A DNA stretch of 64,000 bases from Modestobacter sp. DSM 44400 (GCF_900107175.1 NZ_FNOZ01000019.1:21373-85372), one strand, 5' to 3'; counted from the first letter of the stretch, positions 40,515 through 49,779 are shown. Numbers and translations: made by a program. Notes: generated from the sequence alone by a model not told the origin.

Positions 40515-41497
40515 GCATGCACCTCCCGGTCGTCCATGGCGGCCAGCCGGGTGAGCCGCTCGACGACGGCCTCACGCACCCGAGGCGGGGACTCGACCAG
40601 CACGTCCGCGCCGTAGGCGGCCAGCTGGTCGGCCAGCGCGCCGGGCTCGGTGGTGCGCAGCTCCACCCGGTCGTCGCCGTCCGGCGCGGGTCCGAGCGTC
40701 GTCCCGGTGCGCCGCAGCCCGATGGCGGTGCCGGGGCGGGCGCGCACCACCACCACGGTCTCCTCCCGGCGCGCGTGGCCGGCGACGACGGCGGCCAGGT
40801 CCAGGCCGGGCGGCGGCTCGAAGGCGCCGGCCGGGCCGCTCGCCCGGGGCGTGCCGGTGACCCGGGACAGCCGGAAGACCCGGGGCGCCTGCCGGTCCCG
40901 GTCGTGTCCGACGAGGTACCAGTGGCCGTGCCAGGCGACGACGCCCCACGGCTGCACCCGGCGCCGGACGGGGGTGTCCTCGTCGGGACGGCGGTAGTCG
41001 AAGGTCAGCTCGCGGCGGTCGCGGGCGGCGGCGTAGCACGGCTCGAAGGCGGGCTCGCCGGCGTCCAGACGGGGCTGCAGCGGGATGCCGCGGGTCTGGT
41101 CGACCTCCACGCCGGCAGCGCGCAGCTTGACCAGCGCGCTCTGCGCGGCCCCGGCCAGCTGGGCCGACTGCCACAACCGGAGCGCCAGCCCGACGGCGGC
41201 GGCCTCCTCGCCGGTGAGGGTGATCTCGGGTAGCTCGTAGTCGCCGCGGGCGATGCGGTAGCCGTCCTCGGTGTCGAAGACGCTGGTCCGGCCGGTCTCC
41301 AGCGGGACGCCGATCTCGCGCAACTCGGCCTTGTCCCGCTCGAACATCCGCTTGAACGCCTCGTCGGCGCGCTCGCTGCCGTCGTCGGCCTCGTACCCGG
41401 GCACCGTGGCCCGGATCTTGGCTGCCGAGACGTACTGCCGGGTGCCGAGCAGCGCGATGACCAGGTTCACCAGCCGCTCCGCGCGCTTGGCTGCCAC
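40511..41497 (-). CDS. pafB: WYL-domain transcription factor PafB
   Basis: Partner of PafC, 328 residues. The N-terminal part (AERLVNLVIALLGTRQYVSA) is a winged helix; WHGHWYLVGHDRDRQAPRVF and RLSRVTG form the WYL motif and VVRARPGTAIGLRRTG starts the WCX domain. It starts with GTG 41497. The genes lie in the usual order pafB-pafC-(small membrane protein)-tatA-tatC, but are split from pafA by an SDR gene and the oppositely oriented DUF3866 gene. Confidence 0.94.
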   Translation of the reverse strand: MAAKRAERLVNLVIALLGTRQYVSAAKIRATVPGYEADDGSERADEAFKRMFERDKAELREIGVPLETGRTSVFDTEDGYRIARGDYELPEITLTGEEAAAVGLALRLWQSAQLAGAAQSALVKLRAAGVEVDQTRGIPLQPRLDAGEPAFEPCYAAARDRRELTFDYRRPDEDTPVRRRVQPWGVVAWHGHWYLVGHDRDRQAPRVFRLSRVTGTPRASGPAGAFEPPPGLDLAAVVAGHARREETVVVVRARPGTAIGLRRTGTTLGPAPDGDDRVELRTTEPGALADQLAAYGADVLVESPPRVREAVVERLTRLAAMDDREVHA

Positions 41498-41540
41498 GTC
41501 ACCAGCCTGCCACGTCCGCGGCCCGGACCTCCGGGTGACC

Positions 41541-41546
41541 TAGCCT
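41541..41546 (+). promoter_or_regulatory. -10 box of a leaderless promoter (DUF3866 gene)
   Basis: TAGCCT ends six bases before the ATG at 41553. Confidence 0.5.
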
Positions 41547-41552
41547 GCCCCG

Positions 41553-42677
41553 ATGACGTCTCCGGGCACCCCGCCGTCTCCCCGTCCCGACGACCCCGGC
41601 CCGCGCGTGCGCTGGCGCCGCGGGCAGGTGACCGCGCTGGGCCGGTCGTGGCGCGACGCGCAGGAGATGACTGTCGCAGTGCCCCAGGACGGCGACGTCC
41701 GCGCGCTCGCCCACCCCTCGGTCGTCGGCTCCCCGCAGGTCGGCGACGACGTGCTGCTCAACACAACGGCCTGGGCGCAGCGGCTGGGCACCGGCGGGTA
41801 CGCCCTGGTCATCGCCGTCCCCGACCGGCTGCCGCCGGATCCGAACGGCCCCGGCCACCTCGTGAAGGGCCGGTACACGCCGCTGCAGGTGACCGTGCAG
41901 GGAGTGGACGAGCAGGGAACCGAGCACCACCAGGTCATCGCCGATGCAGAGGACGTCGGGGGCATGCCGGTCGTGGTGGCCGACCTGCATTCCGCGCTGC
42001 CCGCCGTGCTGGCCGGGGTGTGGGCCACCGCCCCGCGGCTGCGCGTCGCGTACGTGATGACCGACGGCGGGGCGCTGCCGGCGGCTTTCTCGCGGACGCT
42101 GGACGCACTGGCGGGCTCGCTGGCCGGGGTGGTCACGGTCGGCCAGGCGTTCGGCGGGGACCTGGAGGCGGTGACGGTGCACACCGGGCTGCTGGCCGCC
42201 CGGCACGTGCTGCGCGCCGACGTGACCGTAGTGACCCAGGGCCCGGGCAACCTGGGCACCGGGACGCCGTGGGGGTTCTCCGGGGTGGCCGCCGGCGAGG
42301 CGTGCAACGCGGTCGCCGTTCTCGGCGGGCGCACGGTGGGCGCGCTGCGGATCTCCGACGCCGACCCCCGGCCCCGGCACCGCGGGGTCTCCCACCACTC
42401 GCTGACCGCGTTCGGCCGGGTGGCGCTGGGTGGGGTCACCCTCGTCGTCCCCGCGAGGCTGCCCGCCGAGCTCGCCGAGCAGGTGGAGGAGGACCTGGCC
42501 GGGCAGCCCGACCGCAATCCCGTCGTCCGGGTCGAGACCGGTGGGCTGGACAAGGCGCTGGCCGCCGTCCCGGTGCGGTTGTCGACGATGGGCCGCGGGC
42601 TCGCCGAGGACCATGCCTACTTCCTGGCCGCCGCGGCCGCCGGCCGGCACGCCGCGTCGCTCGCCGTCAGTCCCTGA
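41553..42677 (+). CDS. DUF3866 family protein
   Basis: 374-residue soluble protein of a family conserved in actinobacteria and some firmicutes, function unknown. Recognisable segments are VRWRRGQVTALGRSW, VGDDVLLNTTAWAQRLGTGG, HLVKGRYTPLQVTVQGVDE, YVMTDGGALPAAFSRTLDAL, TQGPGNLGTGTPWGFSGVAA and RGVSHHSLTAFGRVALGGV. The two His of GVSHHS and the Asp/Gly-rich TDGG loop could be catalytic, but that is guesswork. It diverges from pafB across 55 bases and appears leaderless. Confidence 0.88.
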   Translation: MTSPGTPPSPRPDDPGPRVRWRRGQVTALGRSWRDAQEMTVAVPQDGDVRALAHPSVVGSPQVGDDVLLNTTAWAQRLGTGGYALVIAVPDRLPPDPNGPGHLVKGRYTPLQVTVQGVDEQGTEHHQVIADAEDVGGMPVVVADLHSALPAVLAGVWATAPRLRVAYVMTDGGALPAAFSRTLDALAGSLAGVVTVGQAFGGDLEAVTVHTGLLAARHVLRADVTVVTQGPGNLGTGTPWGFSGVAAGEACNAVAVLGGRTVGALRISDADPRPRHRGVSHHSLTAFGRVALGGVTLVVPARLPAELAEQVEEDLAGQPDRNPVVRVETGGLDKALAAVPVRLSTMGRGLAEDHAYFLAAAAAGRHAASLAVSP

Positions 42678-42763
42678 GGGCCGAATCTGTTGCGGTTGTC
42701 GGTCGTGGTTTTTCGTCGTTGACACCGGCCGAGTTGGGGATAACGGTTGTTCTACGGGCGTGG

Positions 42764-42780
42764 GCCGGGCTGCGCCCGGC
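42764..42780. terminator. Hairpin between convergent genes
   Basis: GCCGGGC, loop TGC, GCCCGGC: a perfect 7-bp stem between the DUF3866 gene (+) and the SDR gene (-), nine bases from the SDR stop. Confidence 0.5.
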
Positions 42781-42788
42781 GCCCCGGT

Positions 42789-43538
42789 TCACCGCCAGCG
42801 GCGGAAGCCGCCCTCCGCGTCGATCGTCTGGCCGGTGACCGACCGGGCGTCCGGGCCGGTGAGCCAGGAGACGACCGCGGCCGCCTCGTCGGCGGTGTTC
42901 CACCGTCCGCGCGGCATCGCCCGCGCGACGAGGTCGCTGCGGGACGGGTCGGCCCAGCCGGTGTCGGTCGGGCCGGGGTTCACGCAGTTGACCGTGACGT
43001 CGGCGTCGATGAGCGCGTCGGCCAGGGACAGCGTCATCGACTGGATAGCTCCCTTGCTGATCGCGTAGGGCAGCTCGTCGGACATCGGCGCGCGGTGCTG
43101 GCCGGAGGTGAACAGCACGACGGACCCGGAACCGGCGGCCGGCTCGTACTGGGCGGCGAAGGCCTGTGTGAGCAGCAGGCTGCCCCGGGCGTTGACCGCG
43201 AAGCAGCGGTCGACCTCCGCGGCGGTCACCTCGACCAGCCCGCCCGTGGCGCTCCGGGCGTGCGTGGCGACCAGCGTGGTCAGCGGACCGGCCGCCGCGA
43301 CGGCCGCGTCGACCAGCCGCGCGGGCGCCTGCGGGTCCTCGAGGTCGGCCGCCAGGTGCGGCGGGTCGCCGAGTGCGGCGAGGACGGCGGGGAGGTCGTC
43401 GGCGCCCCAGGGCTGCTCGGCGTCGTGCGCCGTCCAGGAGTGGACGACGACCCGGTCGCCGCGGGCGATCAGCCGCTGGGCGACGGCGAAGCCGATGCTG
43501 TTGCGTCGGCTGACGCCGGTGACGAGTGCACTGCCCAT
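42789..43538 (-). CDS. Short-chain dehydrogenase/reductase (SDR)
   Basis: 249-residue NAD(P)-dependent oxidoreductase. The cofactor motif is atypical (ALVTGVSRRNSIGFAVAQRL, resembling the enoyl-ACP-reductase-like TGxxxxxxIG form); the active-site Tyr and Lys are in LPYAISKGAIQSM, and VNCVNPGPTDTGWADP follows. DARSVTGQTIDAEGGFRRWR is a normal SDR end. The start is ATG 43538. The substrate is unknown. It follows pafA in the same direction after a 151-base gap made of a duplicated segment. Confidence 0.9.
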   Translation of the reverse strand: MGSALVTGVSRRNSIGFAVAQRLIARGDRVVVHSWTAHDAEQPWGADDLPAVLAALGDPPHLAADLEDPQAPARLVDAAVAAAGPLTTLVATHARSATGGLVEVTAAEVDRCFAVNARGSLLLTQAFAAQYEPAAGSGSVVLFTSGQHRAPMSDELPYAISKGAIQSMTLSLADALIDADVTVNCVNPGPTDTGWADPSRSDLVARAMPRGRWNTADEAAAVVSWLTGPDARSVTGQTIDAEGGFRRWR

Positions 43539-43552
43539 CCGCGCAGTCTCCT

Positions 43553-43694
43553 GTTCCCCAGCGGAGCTGCCATGGACGGCGCCGCAGGCTCCGGTCACAC
43601 ACCGGAGGTGCGTTCACACCGCAGTTTTCCGGTTCCCCAGCGGAGCGGGGAACGCGCCGCAGGCATCCGGTTCCTCACCGAAGGTGTGTTCACA
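43553..43694. repeat. Two imperfect direct repeats of about 65 bp after pafA
   Basis: Copy one (43553-43618) and copy two (43632-43694) share GTTCCCCAGCGGAGC at the start, GCGCCGCAGGC in the middle and an AGGTG-N-GTTCACA end. The end of copy two contains the pafA stop codon, so copy one looks like a duplicated pafA 3' end plus flank. The repeat occupies most of the SDR-pafA gap. Confidence 0.65.
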
Positions 43695-45048
43695 TGCTGG
43701 CGATGAGTTTTTCCACGCGCTCGTCGACGGCCTTGAACGGGTCTTTGCACAGCACGGTGCGCTGGGCCTGGTCGTTGAGCTTGAGGTGCACCCAGTCGAC
43801 GGTGAAGTCGCGGCGCTTCTCCTGCGCCCGGCGGATGAACTCACCGCGCAGCTTGGCCCGGGTGGTCTGCGGCGGCACGTTCTTCGCCTCGAAGACGCGC
43901 GGCTCATGGGCGACCCGGTCGACCTGGCCGGCCCGCTCGAGCAGGTAGTACAGCCCCCGGTCGCGGCGGATGTCGTGGTAGGCGAGGTCCATCTGCGCGA
44001 CCCGGGGGCTGGACAGCGACAGGTCGCGCTTGGCCCGGTAGCGCTCGATCAGCTGGTACTTCGTGGCCCAGTCGATCTCGCGGTCGATCAGCGACAGATC
44101 ACCGGAGTCGACGGCCTTGAGCGTGCGGCCCCACAGTTCGAGCATCTGCCGGTGCACCGGGCCGTAGCCCTCCCGGTCGACGAACTCGGCGGCCCGGTCG
44201 TGGTACTCGGCCTGGATCTCCAGCGCGGACATCTCCCGGCCGTTGGCGAGCCGGACCTTGCGCCGTCCGGTCATGTCGTGGCTGATCTCGCGGATCGCCC
44301 GGATCGGATTCTCCAGCGTCATGTCCCGCAGAACGACGCCCTGCTCGATCATCCGCAGCACCAGGTCGGTGATGGTGACCTTGAGCAGCGTCGTCGTCTC
44401 GTTCATGTTCGAGTCGCCGACGATGACGTGCAGCCGGCGGTACTTCTCGGCGTCGGCGTGCGGCTCGTCGCGGGTGTTGATGATCGGCCGGGACCGGGTG
44501 GTGGCGCTGGAGACGCCTTCCCAGATGTGCTCGGCGCGCTGGCTGACGCAGTAGACCGCACCGCGCGGGGTCTGCAGCACCTTGCCGGCGCCGACGACCA
44601 TCTGCCGGCTCACCAGGAACGGGATGAGCACGTCGGCCAGGCGGCTGAACTCCCCGTGCCGGCCGACCAGATAGTTCTCGTGGCAGCCGTAGCTGTTGCC
44701 GGCGGAGTCGGTGTTGTTCTTGAACAGGTAGATGTCGCCGGTGACGCCCTCTTCGTTGAGGCGCTGCTCGGCGTCGACCATCAGGCCCTCGAGGATCCGC
44801 TCACCGGCCTTGTCGTGGACGACGAGCTCGGTGACGTCGTCGCACTCGGCGGTGGCGTACTCGGGGTGCGACCCGACGTCGAGGTAGAGCCGCGAGCCGT
44901 TGCGCAGGAACACGTTGGAGCTGCGGCCCCATGACACCACCCGGCGGAACAGGTAGCGGGCCACCTCGTCGGGTGAGAGGCGCCGTTGGCCCTTGAAGGT
45001 GCACGTGACGCCGTACTCGGTCTCGATGCCGAAGATCCGTCGTTCCAC
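43690..45048 (-). CDS. pafA: Pup--protein ligase PafA
   Basis: Attaches the C-terminal Glu of Pup to lysines of target proteins using ATP. 452 residues, the same length as M. tuberculosis PafA. Diagnostic stretches: [40 protein letters not shown] with the catalytic Asp, [40 protein letters not shown] and [21 protein letters not shown] chose GTG 45048 because the protein then begins exactly like known PafA and a leaderless promoter box precedes it; the frame extends 21 codons upstream. Confidence 0.97.
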   Translation of the reverse strand: MERRIFGIETEYGVTCTFKGQRRLSPDEVARYLFRRVVSWGRSSNVFLRNGSRLYLDVGSHPEYATAECDDVTELVVHDKAGERILEGLMVDAEQRLNEEGVTGDIYLFKNNTDSAGNSYGCHENYLVGRHGEFSRLADVLIPFLVSRQMVVGAGKVLQTPRGAVYCVSQRAEHIWEGVSSATTRSRPIINTRDEPHADAEKYRRLHVIVGDSNMNETTTLLKVTITDLVLRMIEQGVVLRDMTLENPIRAIREISHDMTGRRKVRLANGREMSALEIQAEYHDRAAEFVDREGYGPVHRQMLELWGRTLKAVDSGDLSLIDREIDWATKYQLIERYRAKRDLSLSSPRVAQMDLAYHDIRRDRGLYYLLERAGQVDRVAHEPRVFEAKNVPPQTTRAKLRGEFIRRAQEKRRDFTVDWVHLKLNDQAQRTVLCKDPFKAVDERVEKLIASM

Positions 45049-45055
45049 CCGACCG

Positions 45056-45061
45056 AGCCTA
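45056..45061 (-). promoter_or_regulatory. -10 box of a leaderless promoter (pafA)
   Basis: TAGGCT on the minus strand ends seven bases before the pafA GTG. It gives pafA its own promoter, separate from prcBA. Confidence 0.5.
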
Positions 45062-45107
45062 GGCGTCTCGGGCGTGCTCGGCTCTAGTCCCGAGCGCGCC
45101 GCGCCGC

Positions 45108-46007
45108 TCATACGTCATCGCCGCCCGTAGCGGTGCCCGTGCCGTCGTGGTCGGTGGCCGCGGTGTCTGCGGCGCCGCCGGCGGTGTCGACCGCCTCGGG
45201 GTCGCCGAGGCCGGGCGGGGTGCCGGGGGCCGGGGCGCTCGGGGCGTGCGAGGCCTCCGGCGTGCCACTGGTCTCCGCCGCGGTCGCAGCGACCGGCTCA
45301 TCGGCGAGCAGGGCGCGCAGCGCGGCGCCCACCACCCGACGGAAGGCCCGCTTGGGGCGTCGCCGGTCCAGGACTGCGACCTCGAGCTGCTCGGCAGGGA
45401 GCTGGTCGAGCCCGCCGCCGTTGGCGGAGGTCGCCGGGCTGACCGCGGACAGGGCCCGGACGCCGACCTTCAGCGCCTCGGCCAGCCCCATGCCGGGAAG
45501 GAAGTGCTCGCGCAGGTGCCCGCTGACCGCATCGGCCTGCCCGCCCATGACCACGAAGTCGGGCTCGTCGACGATCGACCCGTCGAAGGTCAGCCGGTAC
45601 AGCTGGTCGGTCTCGGGGGTGTCGCCGACCTCGGCGACGCACAGCTCCACCTCGAAGGGCTTCATCTGCTCGGTGAAGACCGCGCCGAGGGTCTGGGCGT
45701 AGGCGTTGGCCACCACCCGGCCGGTGACATCACGCCGGTTGTAGGAGTAGCCGCGGACGTCGGCCAGCCGGACCCCGGCGACCCGCAGGCTCTCGAACTC
45801 CGAGTACCGGCCCACCGCGGCGAAGCCGATCCGGTCGTAGATTTCGCCGACCTTGTGCAGCGTGGAGCTGGGGTTCTCGGCGATGAACAGCACGCCGTCG
45901 GAGTAGGTGACGACGGCGACGCTGCGACCTCGGGAGATGCCCTTGCGGGCGTACTCCGAGCGGTCGCGCATGACCTGCTCAGCCGAGGCGTAGTAAGGCA
46001 TCGTCAT
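45108..46007 (-). CDS. prcA: 20S proteasome alpha subunit
   Basis: Forms the gated outer rings of the bacterial 20S proteasome and docks the Mpa ATPase. 299 residues: [20 protein letters not shown] is the typical N-terminal gate and [13 protein letters not shown] starts the Ntn-like fold, with no catalytic Thr. The last 50-60 residues, after [13 protein letters not shown], are an Ala/Pro/Thr/Asp-rich tail not expected in M. tuberculosis PrcA (about 248 residues). It starts three bases after prcB, the usual tight coupling. Confidence 0.97.
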   Translation of the reverse strand: MTMPYYASAEQVMRDRSEYARKGISRGRSVAVVTYSDGVLFIAENPSSTLHKVGEIYDRIGFAAVGRYSEFESLRVAGVRLADVRGYSYNRRDVTGRVVANAYAQTLGAVFTEQMKPFEVELCVAEVGDTPETDQLYRLTFDGSIVDEPDFVVMGGQADAVSGHLREHFLPGMGLAEALKVGVRALSAVSPATSANGGGLDQLPAEQLEVAVLDRRRPKRAFRRVVGAALRALLADEPVAATAAETSGTPEASHAPSAPAPGTPPGLGDPEAVDTAGGAADTAATDHDGTGTATGGDDV

Positions 46008-46010
46008 GGC

Positions 46011-46859
46011 TCAGACCCCCTGTTCGTCGTGGGCGGCGGAGCGGTCGACGACGACGGTCTCGGCGACCGCGGCGACCTCGGCGTCGGTGAGCCGCACAGC
46101 GCCCTCGGCGTCGACCCGGTAGACGATGGGGAACAGTCCCCGCACCATGTCCGGGCCCCCGGTGGCGGAGTCGTCGTCGGCGGCGTCGTAGAGGGATTCA
46201 ACGACGGTGCGCGTCGCGGCATCGGCGGACAGGCCGGGGCGCCAGGTCTTCTTGAGCGAGTTCTTGGCGAACAGCGAGCCGGAGCCGACGGAGGCGTAGC
46301 CGCGCTCCTCGTAGTTCCCGCCGGTGACGTCATAGCTGAAGATCCGGCCGGGGTTGTCGCCCTCGGCGGCGTCGAGGTCGTACCCGGCGAACAGCGGGAC
46401 GACGGCCAGGCCCTGCATCGCTGCACCCAGGTTGCCCCGGATCATCGCGGCAAGCCGGTTGGCCTTGCCGTCGAGGGACATCGTCATCCCCTCGATCTTC
46501 TCGTAGTGCTCCAGCTCCACCTGGTAGAGCCGGACCATCTCGATCGCGATGCCCGCGGTGCCGGCGATGCCGATCACCGACCAGGAATCGGCGGCGTAGA
46601 CCTTCTCGATGTCGCGGGAGGAGATGAGGTTGCCCATCGTGGCCCGGCGGTCGCCACCCATCAGGACCCCCCCGTCGAAGGTGACGGCCACGATCGTGGT
46701 GGCGTGCGGAGCGAGGTCAGCGGCCGGCATCGCCGGGAGCGGGCGACGGCCAGGGAGCAGCTGCGGCGCCGTGAGGCCCAGGAAGTCGGTGAACGAGGAG
46801 CCCACCCGGTCCAGATAGGCGGGGGTGAACCCGCTCCGGCCCGTTGACGACTCACTCAT
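46011..46859 (-). CDS. prcB: 20S proteasome beta subunit (catalytic)
   Basis: Proteolytic subunit, an N-terminal-nucleophile hydrolase made as a precursor. A propeptide of 53 residues ends in LAPHA and autocleavage exposes Thr54 of [17 protein letters not shown]. The catalytic Asp and Lys are in [11 protein letters not shown] and [29 protein letters not shown] and [18 protein letters not shown] complete the signature. The start ATG overlaps the end of the decayed gene upstream (ATGA), so translation may once have been coupled to it. Confidence 0.97.
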   Translation of the reverse strand: MSESSTGRSGFTPAYLDRVGSSFTDFLGLTAPQLLPGRRPLPAMPAADLAPHATTIVAVTFDGGVLMGGDRRATMGNLISSRDIEKVYAADSWSVIGIAGTAGIAIEMVRLYQVELEHYEKIEGMTMSLDGKANRLAAMIRGNLGAAMQGLAVVPLFAGYDLDAAEGDNPGRIFSYDVTGGNYEERGYASVGSGSLFAKNSLKKTWRPGLSADAATRTVVESLYDAADDDSATGGPDMVRGLFPIVYRVDAEGAVRLTDAEVAAVAETVVVDRSAAHDEQGV

Positions 46860-47257
46860 GCATCTGCCTCTCCTGCCGCCTGCTGGCGGCTGTCCGTGCT
46901 GGTGTGCCCGCCGCGCCGAGCGGCGCTCGTGCGGCCGTTCCGACGCGGCGCCGACCCTACCGGCGGGGTACCCGGGCGGGTCGGCGTGCCGGGCCGGGAG
47001 ACGGCGCTCCCCTCCCCCGCCGCCGACTGCCGGGCGCGGTGCCGCTCGGCGTAGTCGGCCGCGGCGCGGAGGGAGCGAGGCTCATCGCGGAACAGGCCAG
47101 CGCGTGCTTGCACCGCTGGCGCGGGACTCGCGATACCAAGCCGCGTTGCGTCTGCGGTTGCACGTCAGGCCTAGAACGAAAGCCCACCTGGCTGTGACCT
47201 GTTACGGCCGAACGCCCCAAGAGGCTTTGATTCCCCACAGTCCGGACAGGTCTTTAT
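46856..47257 (-). pseudogene. Recombination endonuclease VII-like gene, decayed, between pup and prcB
   Basis: From 47257 the frame reads IKTCPDCGESKPLGAFGRNR and SQPGGLSF, then a stop; the first codon ATA stands where ATG would be. After a shift the sequence continues LTCNRRRNAAWYRESRASGA, and after a further jump [20 protein letters not shown]. These are the zinc-binding start, middle and end of endonuclease-VII-domain proteins. The HNH core (DHCH ... GLLCxxCN) is missing. The Arg/Pro-rich remainder runs to a TGA overlapping the prcB ATG. Confidence 0.75.
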
Positions 47258-47289
47258 CAAACCATCTACTACGCTACGTGGTCGAGCGT

Positions 47290-47499
47290 TCACTCTCCGC
47301 CCTTCTGCACGTACTGTCTCACGAACTCCTCGGCGTTCTCCTCCAGCACCCCGTCGATCTCGTCCAGGATGGAGTCGACGTCGTCGGTCATTTCCTTGTG
47401 GCGCTCGGCGACATCGGTGTCGACCGACGCCTCGACCTCGTCGGTCTCCTCACGCGTGCGCGTGGCCTTCTGCTGCCCGCCGGTGTCCCTCGCGGCCAT
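47290..47499 (-). CDS. pup: Prokaryotic ubiquitin-like protein Pup
   Basis: 69-residue intrinsically disordered tag. The N-terminal half (MAARDTGGQQKATRTREETD) is the segment that threads into Mpa; SILDEIDGVLEENAEEFVRQ is the helix recognised by Mpa, PafA and Dop. The last codons are GGC GGA GAG TGA, so the protein ends Gly-Gly-Glu rather than Gly-Gly-Gln and is ready for ligation without deamidation. The start ATG 47499 follows GGAGGGTGAC; a longer frame upstream lacks one. Confidence 0.97.
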   Translation of the reverse strand: MAARDTGGQQKATRTREETDEVEASVDTDVAERHKEMTDDVDSILDEIDGVLEENAEEFVRQYVQKGGE

Positions 47500-47540
47500 G
47501 TCACCCTCCGGTGCGTCTCGTGTGGGTCCTGCTGAGGGGA

Positions 47541-47546
47541 AAGCTA
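47541..47546 (-). promoter_or_regulatory. Candidate -10 box for the pup-prcBA transcript
   Basis: TAGCTT on the minus strand, about 42 bases before the pup ATG, leaving a short leader that holds the GGAGGG ribosome-binding site. The -35 is unclear. Confidence 0.35.
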
Positions 47547-47623
47547 CCCGCGGGGTGTGACAGTCGGACGTCATCCGGCTCGGCCGCGAGCGAATCGAGA
47601 TGCAGCCCGCCGAGGGCGCGCCG

Positions 47624-47629
47624 TAGCGT
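47624..47629 (+). promoter_or_regulatory. -10 box of a leaderless promoter (2H phosphoesterase gene)
   Basis: TAGCGT ends seven bases before GTG 47637; no Shine-Dalgarno sequence is present. Confidence 0.5.
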
Positions 47630-47636
47630 GCGATGG

Positions 47637-48164
47637 GTGGACACCAGCCGACCCGCCAGCGGGCTCGTCGTCGCGGTCCCGGAAGCGGAAGCGGTGGTCG
47701 GCCGGCACCGCGACCGGCTGGACGACCACGCCGCCAGGGGCGCTCCGGCCCACGTGACCGTGCTGTTCCCGTTCGTCCCCGGTGACGCGATCGACGCCGA
47801 CGTGCTCGCGCGCGTCGCGGCCGTCGTCGGCACGGTTCCGTCGTTCGGCTACTCGTTCAGCGACACCGCCTGGTTCGACGACGCGGTGCTCTGGCTGGCC
47901 CCCGACGACCCGGCGCCCTTCCGCAATCTCACCGAATGCGTGTTCGCCGCGTTTCCGGCGCACCCACCGTTCGAGGGCGAGTTCGACGACGTCGTCCCGC
48001 ACCTGACCGTCGGACACCGTCACCCGCGACCGGTCCTCGAGGCGGCCGAGCGTCAGGTGCGGCCGCTCCTCCCCGTGGCCGGAACGGCCCACGAGGTGGT
48101 CCTGCTTGCTGAGGACCTCCCCGGTGGTCGCTGGGCCAGCCGGGCGAGCTTCCCCCTCGGGTGA
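47637..48164 (+). CDS. 2H phosphoesterase / 2'-5' RNA ligase family protein
   Basis: 175-residue protein with the two H-x-T/S-x motifs of the 2H superfamily: HVTVLFPF and HLTVGH. The spacing (about 80 residues) and the terminal LPVAGTAHEVVLLAED agree with 2'-5' RNA ligase-like proteins that act on cyclic phosphates or RNA ends. The substrate is unknown. It is transcribed against the proteasome genes and its stop meets the dop stop nine bases away. The start at GTG 47637 is supported by the leaderless promoter box. Confidence 0.88.
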   Translation: MDTSRPASGLVVAVPEAEAVVGRHRDRLDDHAARGAPAHVTVLFPFVPGDAIDADVLARVAAVVGTVPSFGYSFSDTAWFDDAVLWLAPDDPAPFRNLTECVFAAFPAHPPFEGEFDDVVPHLTVGHRHPRPVLEAAERQVRPLLPVAGTAHEVVLLAEDLPGGRWASRASFPLG

Positions 48165-48173
48165 GTGCGGAAC

Positions 48174-49679
48174 TCAGCCGCCGGTGATCGTGTCGACCAG
48201 CTCGATGGCCGTCGACGTCGACTCGAACAGCGCGCCGACGTGCTCGCGGGTGCCGCGCAGCGGCTCCATGGTCGGAATCCGGACGAGGTTCTCCCGGCCC
48301 ACGTCGAAGACCACCGAGTCCCAGGAGGCGGCGGCGACCTGGGCCGGGTAGCGGCGCAGGCACTCGCCGCGGAAGTAGGCCCGGGTGTCGGTGGGCGGGC
48401 TGGTCATCGCCCGGGTGACCTCGTCGTCGGTGAGCAGCCGCTGCATCGACCCGCGGGCCACCAGCCGGTGGTAGAGCCCCTTGTCCGGCCGGACGTCGGA
48501 GTACTGGAGGTCCACCAGCTGCAGCCGGGAGTCACCCCACGACAGCCCGTCGCGCTTCCGGTAGCCCTCGAGCAGCCGGAGCTTGGCCGGCCAGTCCAGC
48601 CGGTCGGCGCAGCGCATCGGGTCGATCTGAAGGTCCTCGAGCACCTCGCCCCAGCGGCGCAGGACGTCGAAGGTCTGCTCGTCGTCGTCCCCGGTGTCGG
48701 CGGCGAACTTCCGTGCCTGCGACAGGTACTCCTGCTGCACCTCCAGGCCGGTGAGCCGGCGTCCGTCGCGTAGCCGCACCCGGTGGGTCAACGATGGGTC
48801 GTGGCTGATCGCCTGCAGCTCGGCGACCGGCTCCTCGATGGTGAGGTCCTGGCTGAGCGCCTTGGCCTCGATCATCGCCAGGATCAGCGACGTCGTCCCG
48901 ACCTTGAGGTAGGTCGACAGCTCGGCGAGGTTGGCGTCGCCGATGATCACGTGCAGCCTGCGGTACTTGTCGGCGTCCGAGTGCGGCTCGTCACGGGTGT
49001 TGATGATCGGCCGCTTCAGCGTGGTCTCCAAGCCGACCTCGACCTCGAAGAAGTCCGCGCGCTGCGACAGCTGAAAGCCCTGTTTGCGGCCCTCGGTGCC
49101 GATGCCGACCCGGCCGGCGCCGGCGAAGACCTGCCGGGTGACGAAGAACGGGATGAGGCCCCGGATGATGTCGATGAACGGCGTCTTGCGGTTCATCAGG
49201 TAGTTCTCGTGCGCCCCGTAGGAGGCGCCCTTCCCGTCGGTGTTGTTCTTGTACAGCTGGATGGGCTGGGTGCCGGGGATCCGCGCCGCCCGCCGGGCCG
49301 CCTCGGCCATCACCAGCTCCCCCGCCTTGTCCCACAGCACGATGTCCCGGGGACTGGTGACCTCCGGCGTCGCGTACTCCGGGTGGGCGTGGTCGACGTA
49401 GAGGCGGGCGCCGTTGGTGAGGATGACGTTCGCCATCCCGGCGTCCTCGTCCAGGTCGTTGTGGTCCAGCGCGTTCGCCGGGGACAGGTCGAAGCCGCGG
49501 GCGTCACGCAGCGGCGACTCCTCCTCGAAGTCCCACCGGGGCCGCCGGCGCGTCGGCGCCTCGGCCACCGCCCAGGCGTTGACCACCTGGCTGGACAGCG
49601 TCGTCGGGTTCGCCGTCGGCTGGCCCGGCACGGAGATCCCGTACTCGAGCTCGGTGCCCATCACCCGTCGCACGCTCAT
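48174..49679 (-). CDS. dop: Depupylase / Pup deamidase Dop
   Basis: Removes Pup from substrates and, in organisms with Pup-Gln, deamidates it. 501 residues, close to M. tuberculosis Dop. [20 protein letters not shown] starts the glutamine-synthetase-like fold; a Dop-specific insertion follows before [20 protein letters not shown] with the catalytic Asp. [20 protein letters not shown] and [20 protein letters not shown] are shared with PafA. Because Pup here ends in Glu, only the depupylase function should be required. The start is ATG 49679, apparently leaderless. Confidence 0.97.
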   Translation of the reverse strand: MSVRRVMGTELEYGISVPGQPTANPTTLSSQVVNAWAVAEAPTRRRPRWDFEEESPLRDARGFDLSPANALDHNDLDEDAGMANVILTNGARLYVDHAHPEYATPEVTSPRDIVLWDKAGELVMAEAARRAARIPGTQPIQLYKNNTDGKGASYGAHENYLMNRKTPFIDIIRGLIPFFVTRQVFAGAGRVGIGTEGRKQGFQLSQRADFFEVEVGLETTLKRPIINTRDEPHSDADKYRRLHVIIGDANLAELSTYLKVGTTSLILAMIEAKALSQDLTIEEPVAELQAISHDPSLTHRVRLRDGRRLTGLEVQQEYLSQARKFAADTGDDDEQTFDVLRRWGEVLEDLQIDPMRCADRLDWPAKLRLLEGYRKRDGLSWGDSRLQLVDLQYSDVRPDKGLYHRLVARGSMQRLLTDDEVTRAMTSPPTDTRAYFRGECLRRYPAQVAAASWDSVVFDVGRENLVRIPTMEPLRGTREHVGALFESTSTAIELVDTITGG

Positions 49680-49686
49680 GGGCTCC

Positions 49687-49692
49687 AGGTTA
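49687..49692 (-). promoter_or_regulatory. -10 box of a leaderless promoter (dop)
   Basis: TAACCT on the minus strand ends seven bases before the dop ATG. Confidence 0.55.
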
Positions 49693-49734
49693 GGCGTCGG
49701 CACCGACGCATCCGCGGCAGCCGCCGGGACACGG

Positions 49735-49766
49735 ACCGGCCCCGTCCCGGCAGGACGGGGGCCGGT
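49735..49766 (-). terminator. Terminator hairpin after mpa/arc
   Basis: ACCGGCCCCGTCC (49735-49747) pairs with GGACGGGGGCCGGT (49753-49766) with one bulged base and a 5-nt loop, 13 bases after the ATPase stop codon. Confidence 0.65.
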
Positions 49767-49779
49767 CGTACGCCGGTCG

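Noticed and set aside
41241..41560. pafA, pafB and pafC as one contiguous operon
   Set aside because: The DUF3866 gene on the opposite strand, an SDR gene and the duplicated segment separate pafA from pafBC, and pafA has its own promoter box.
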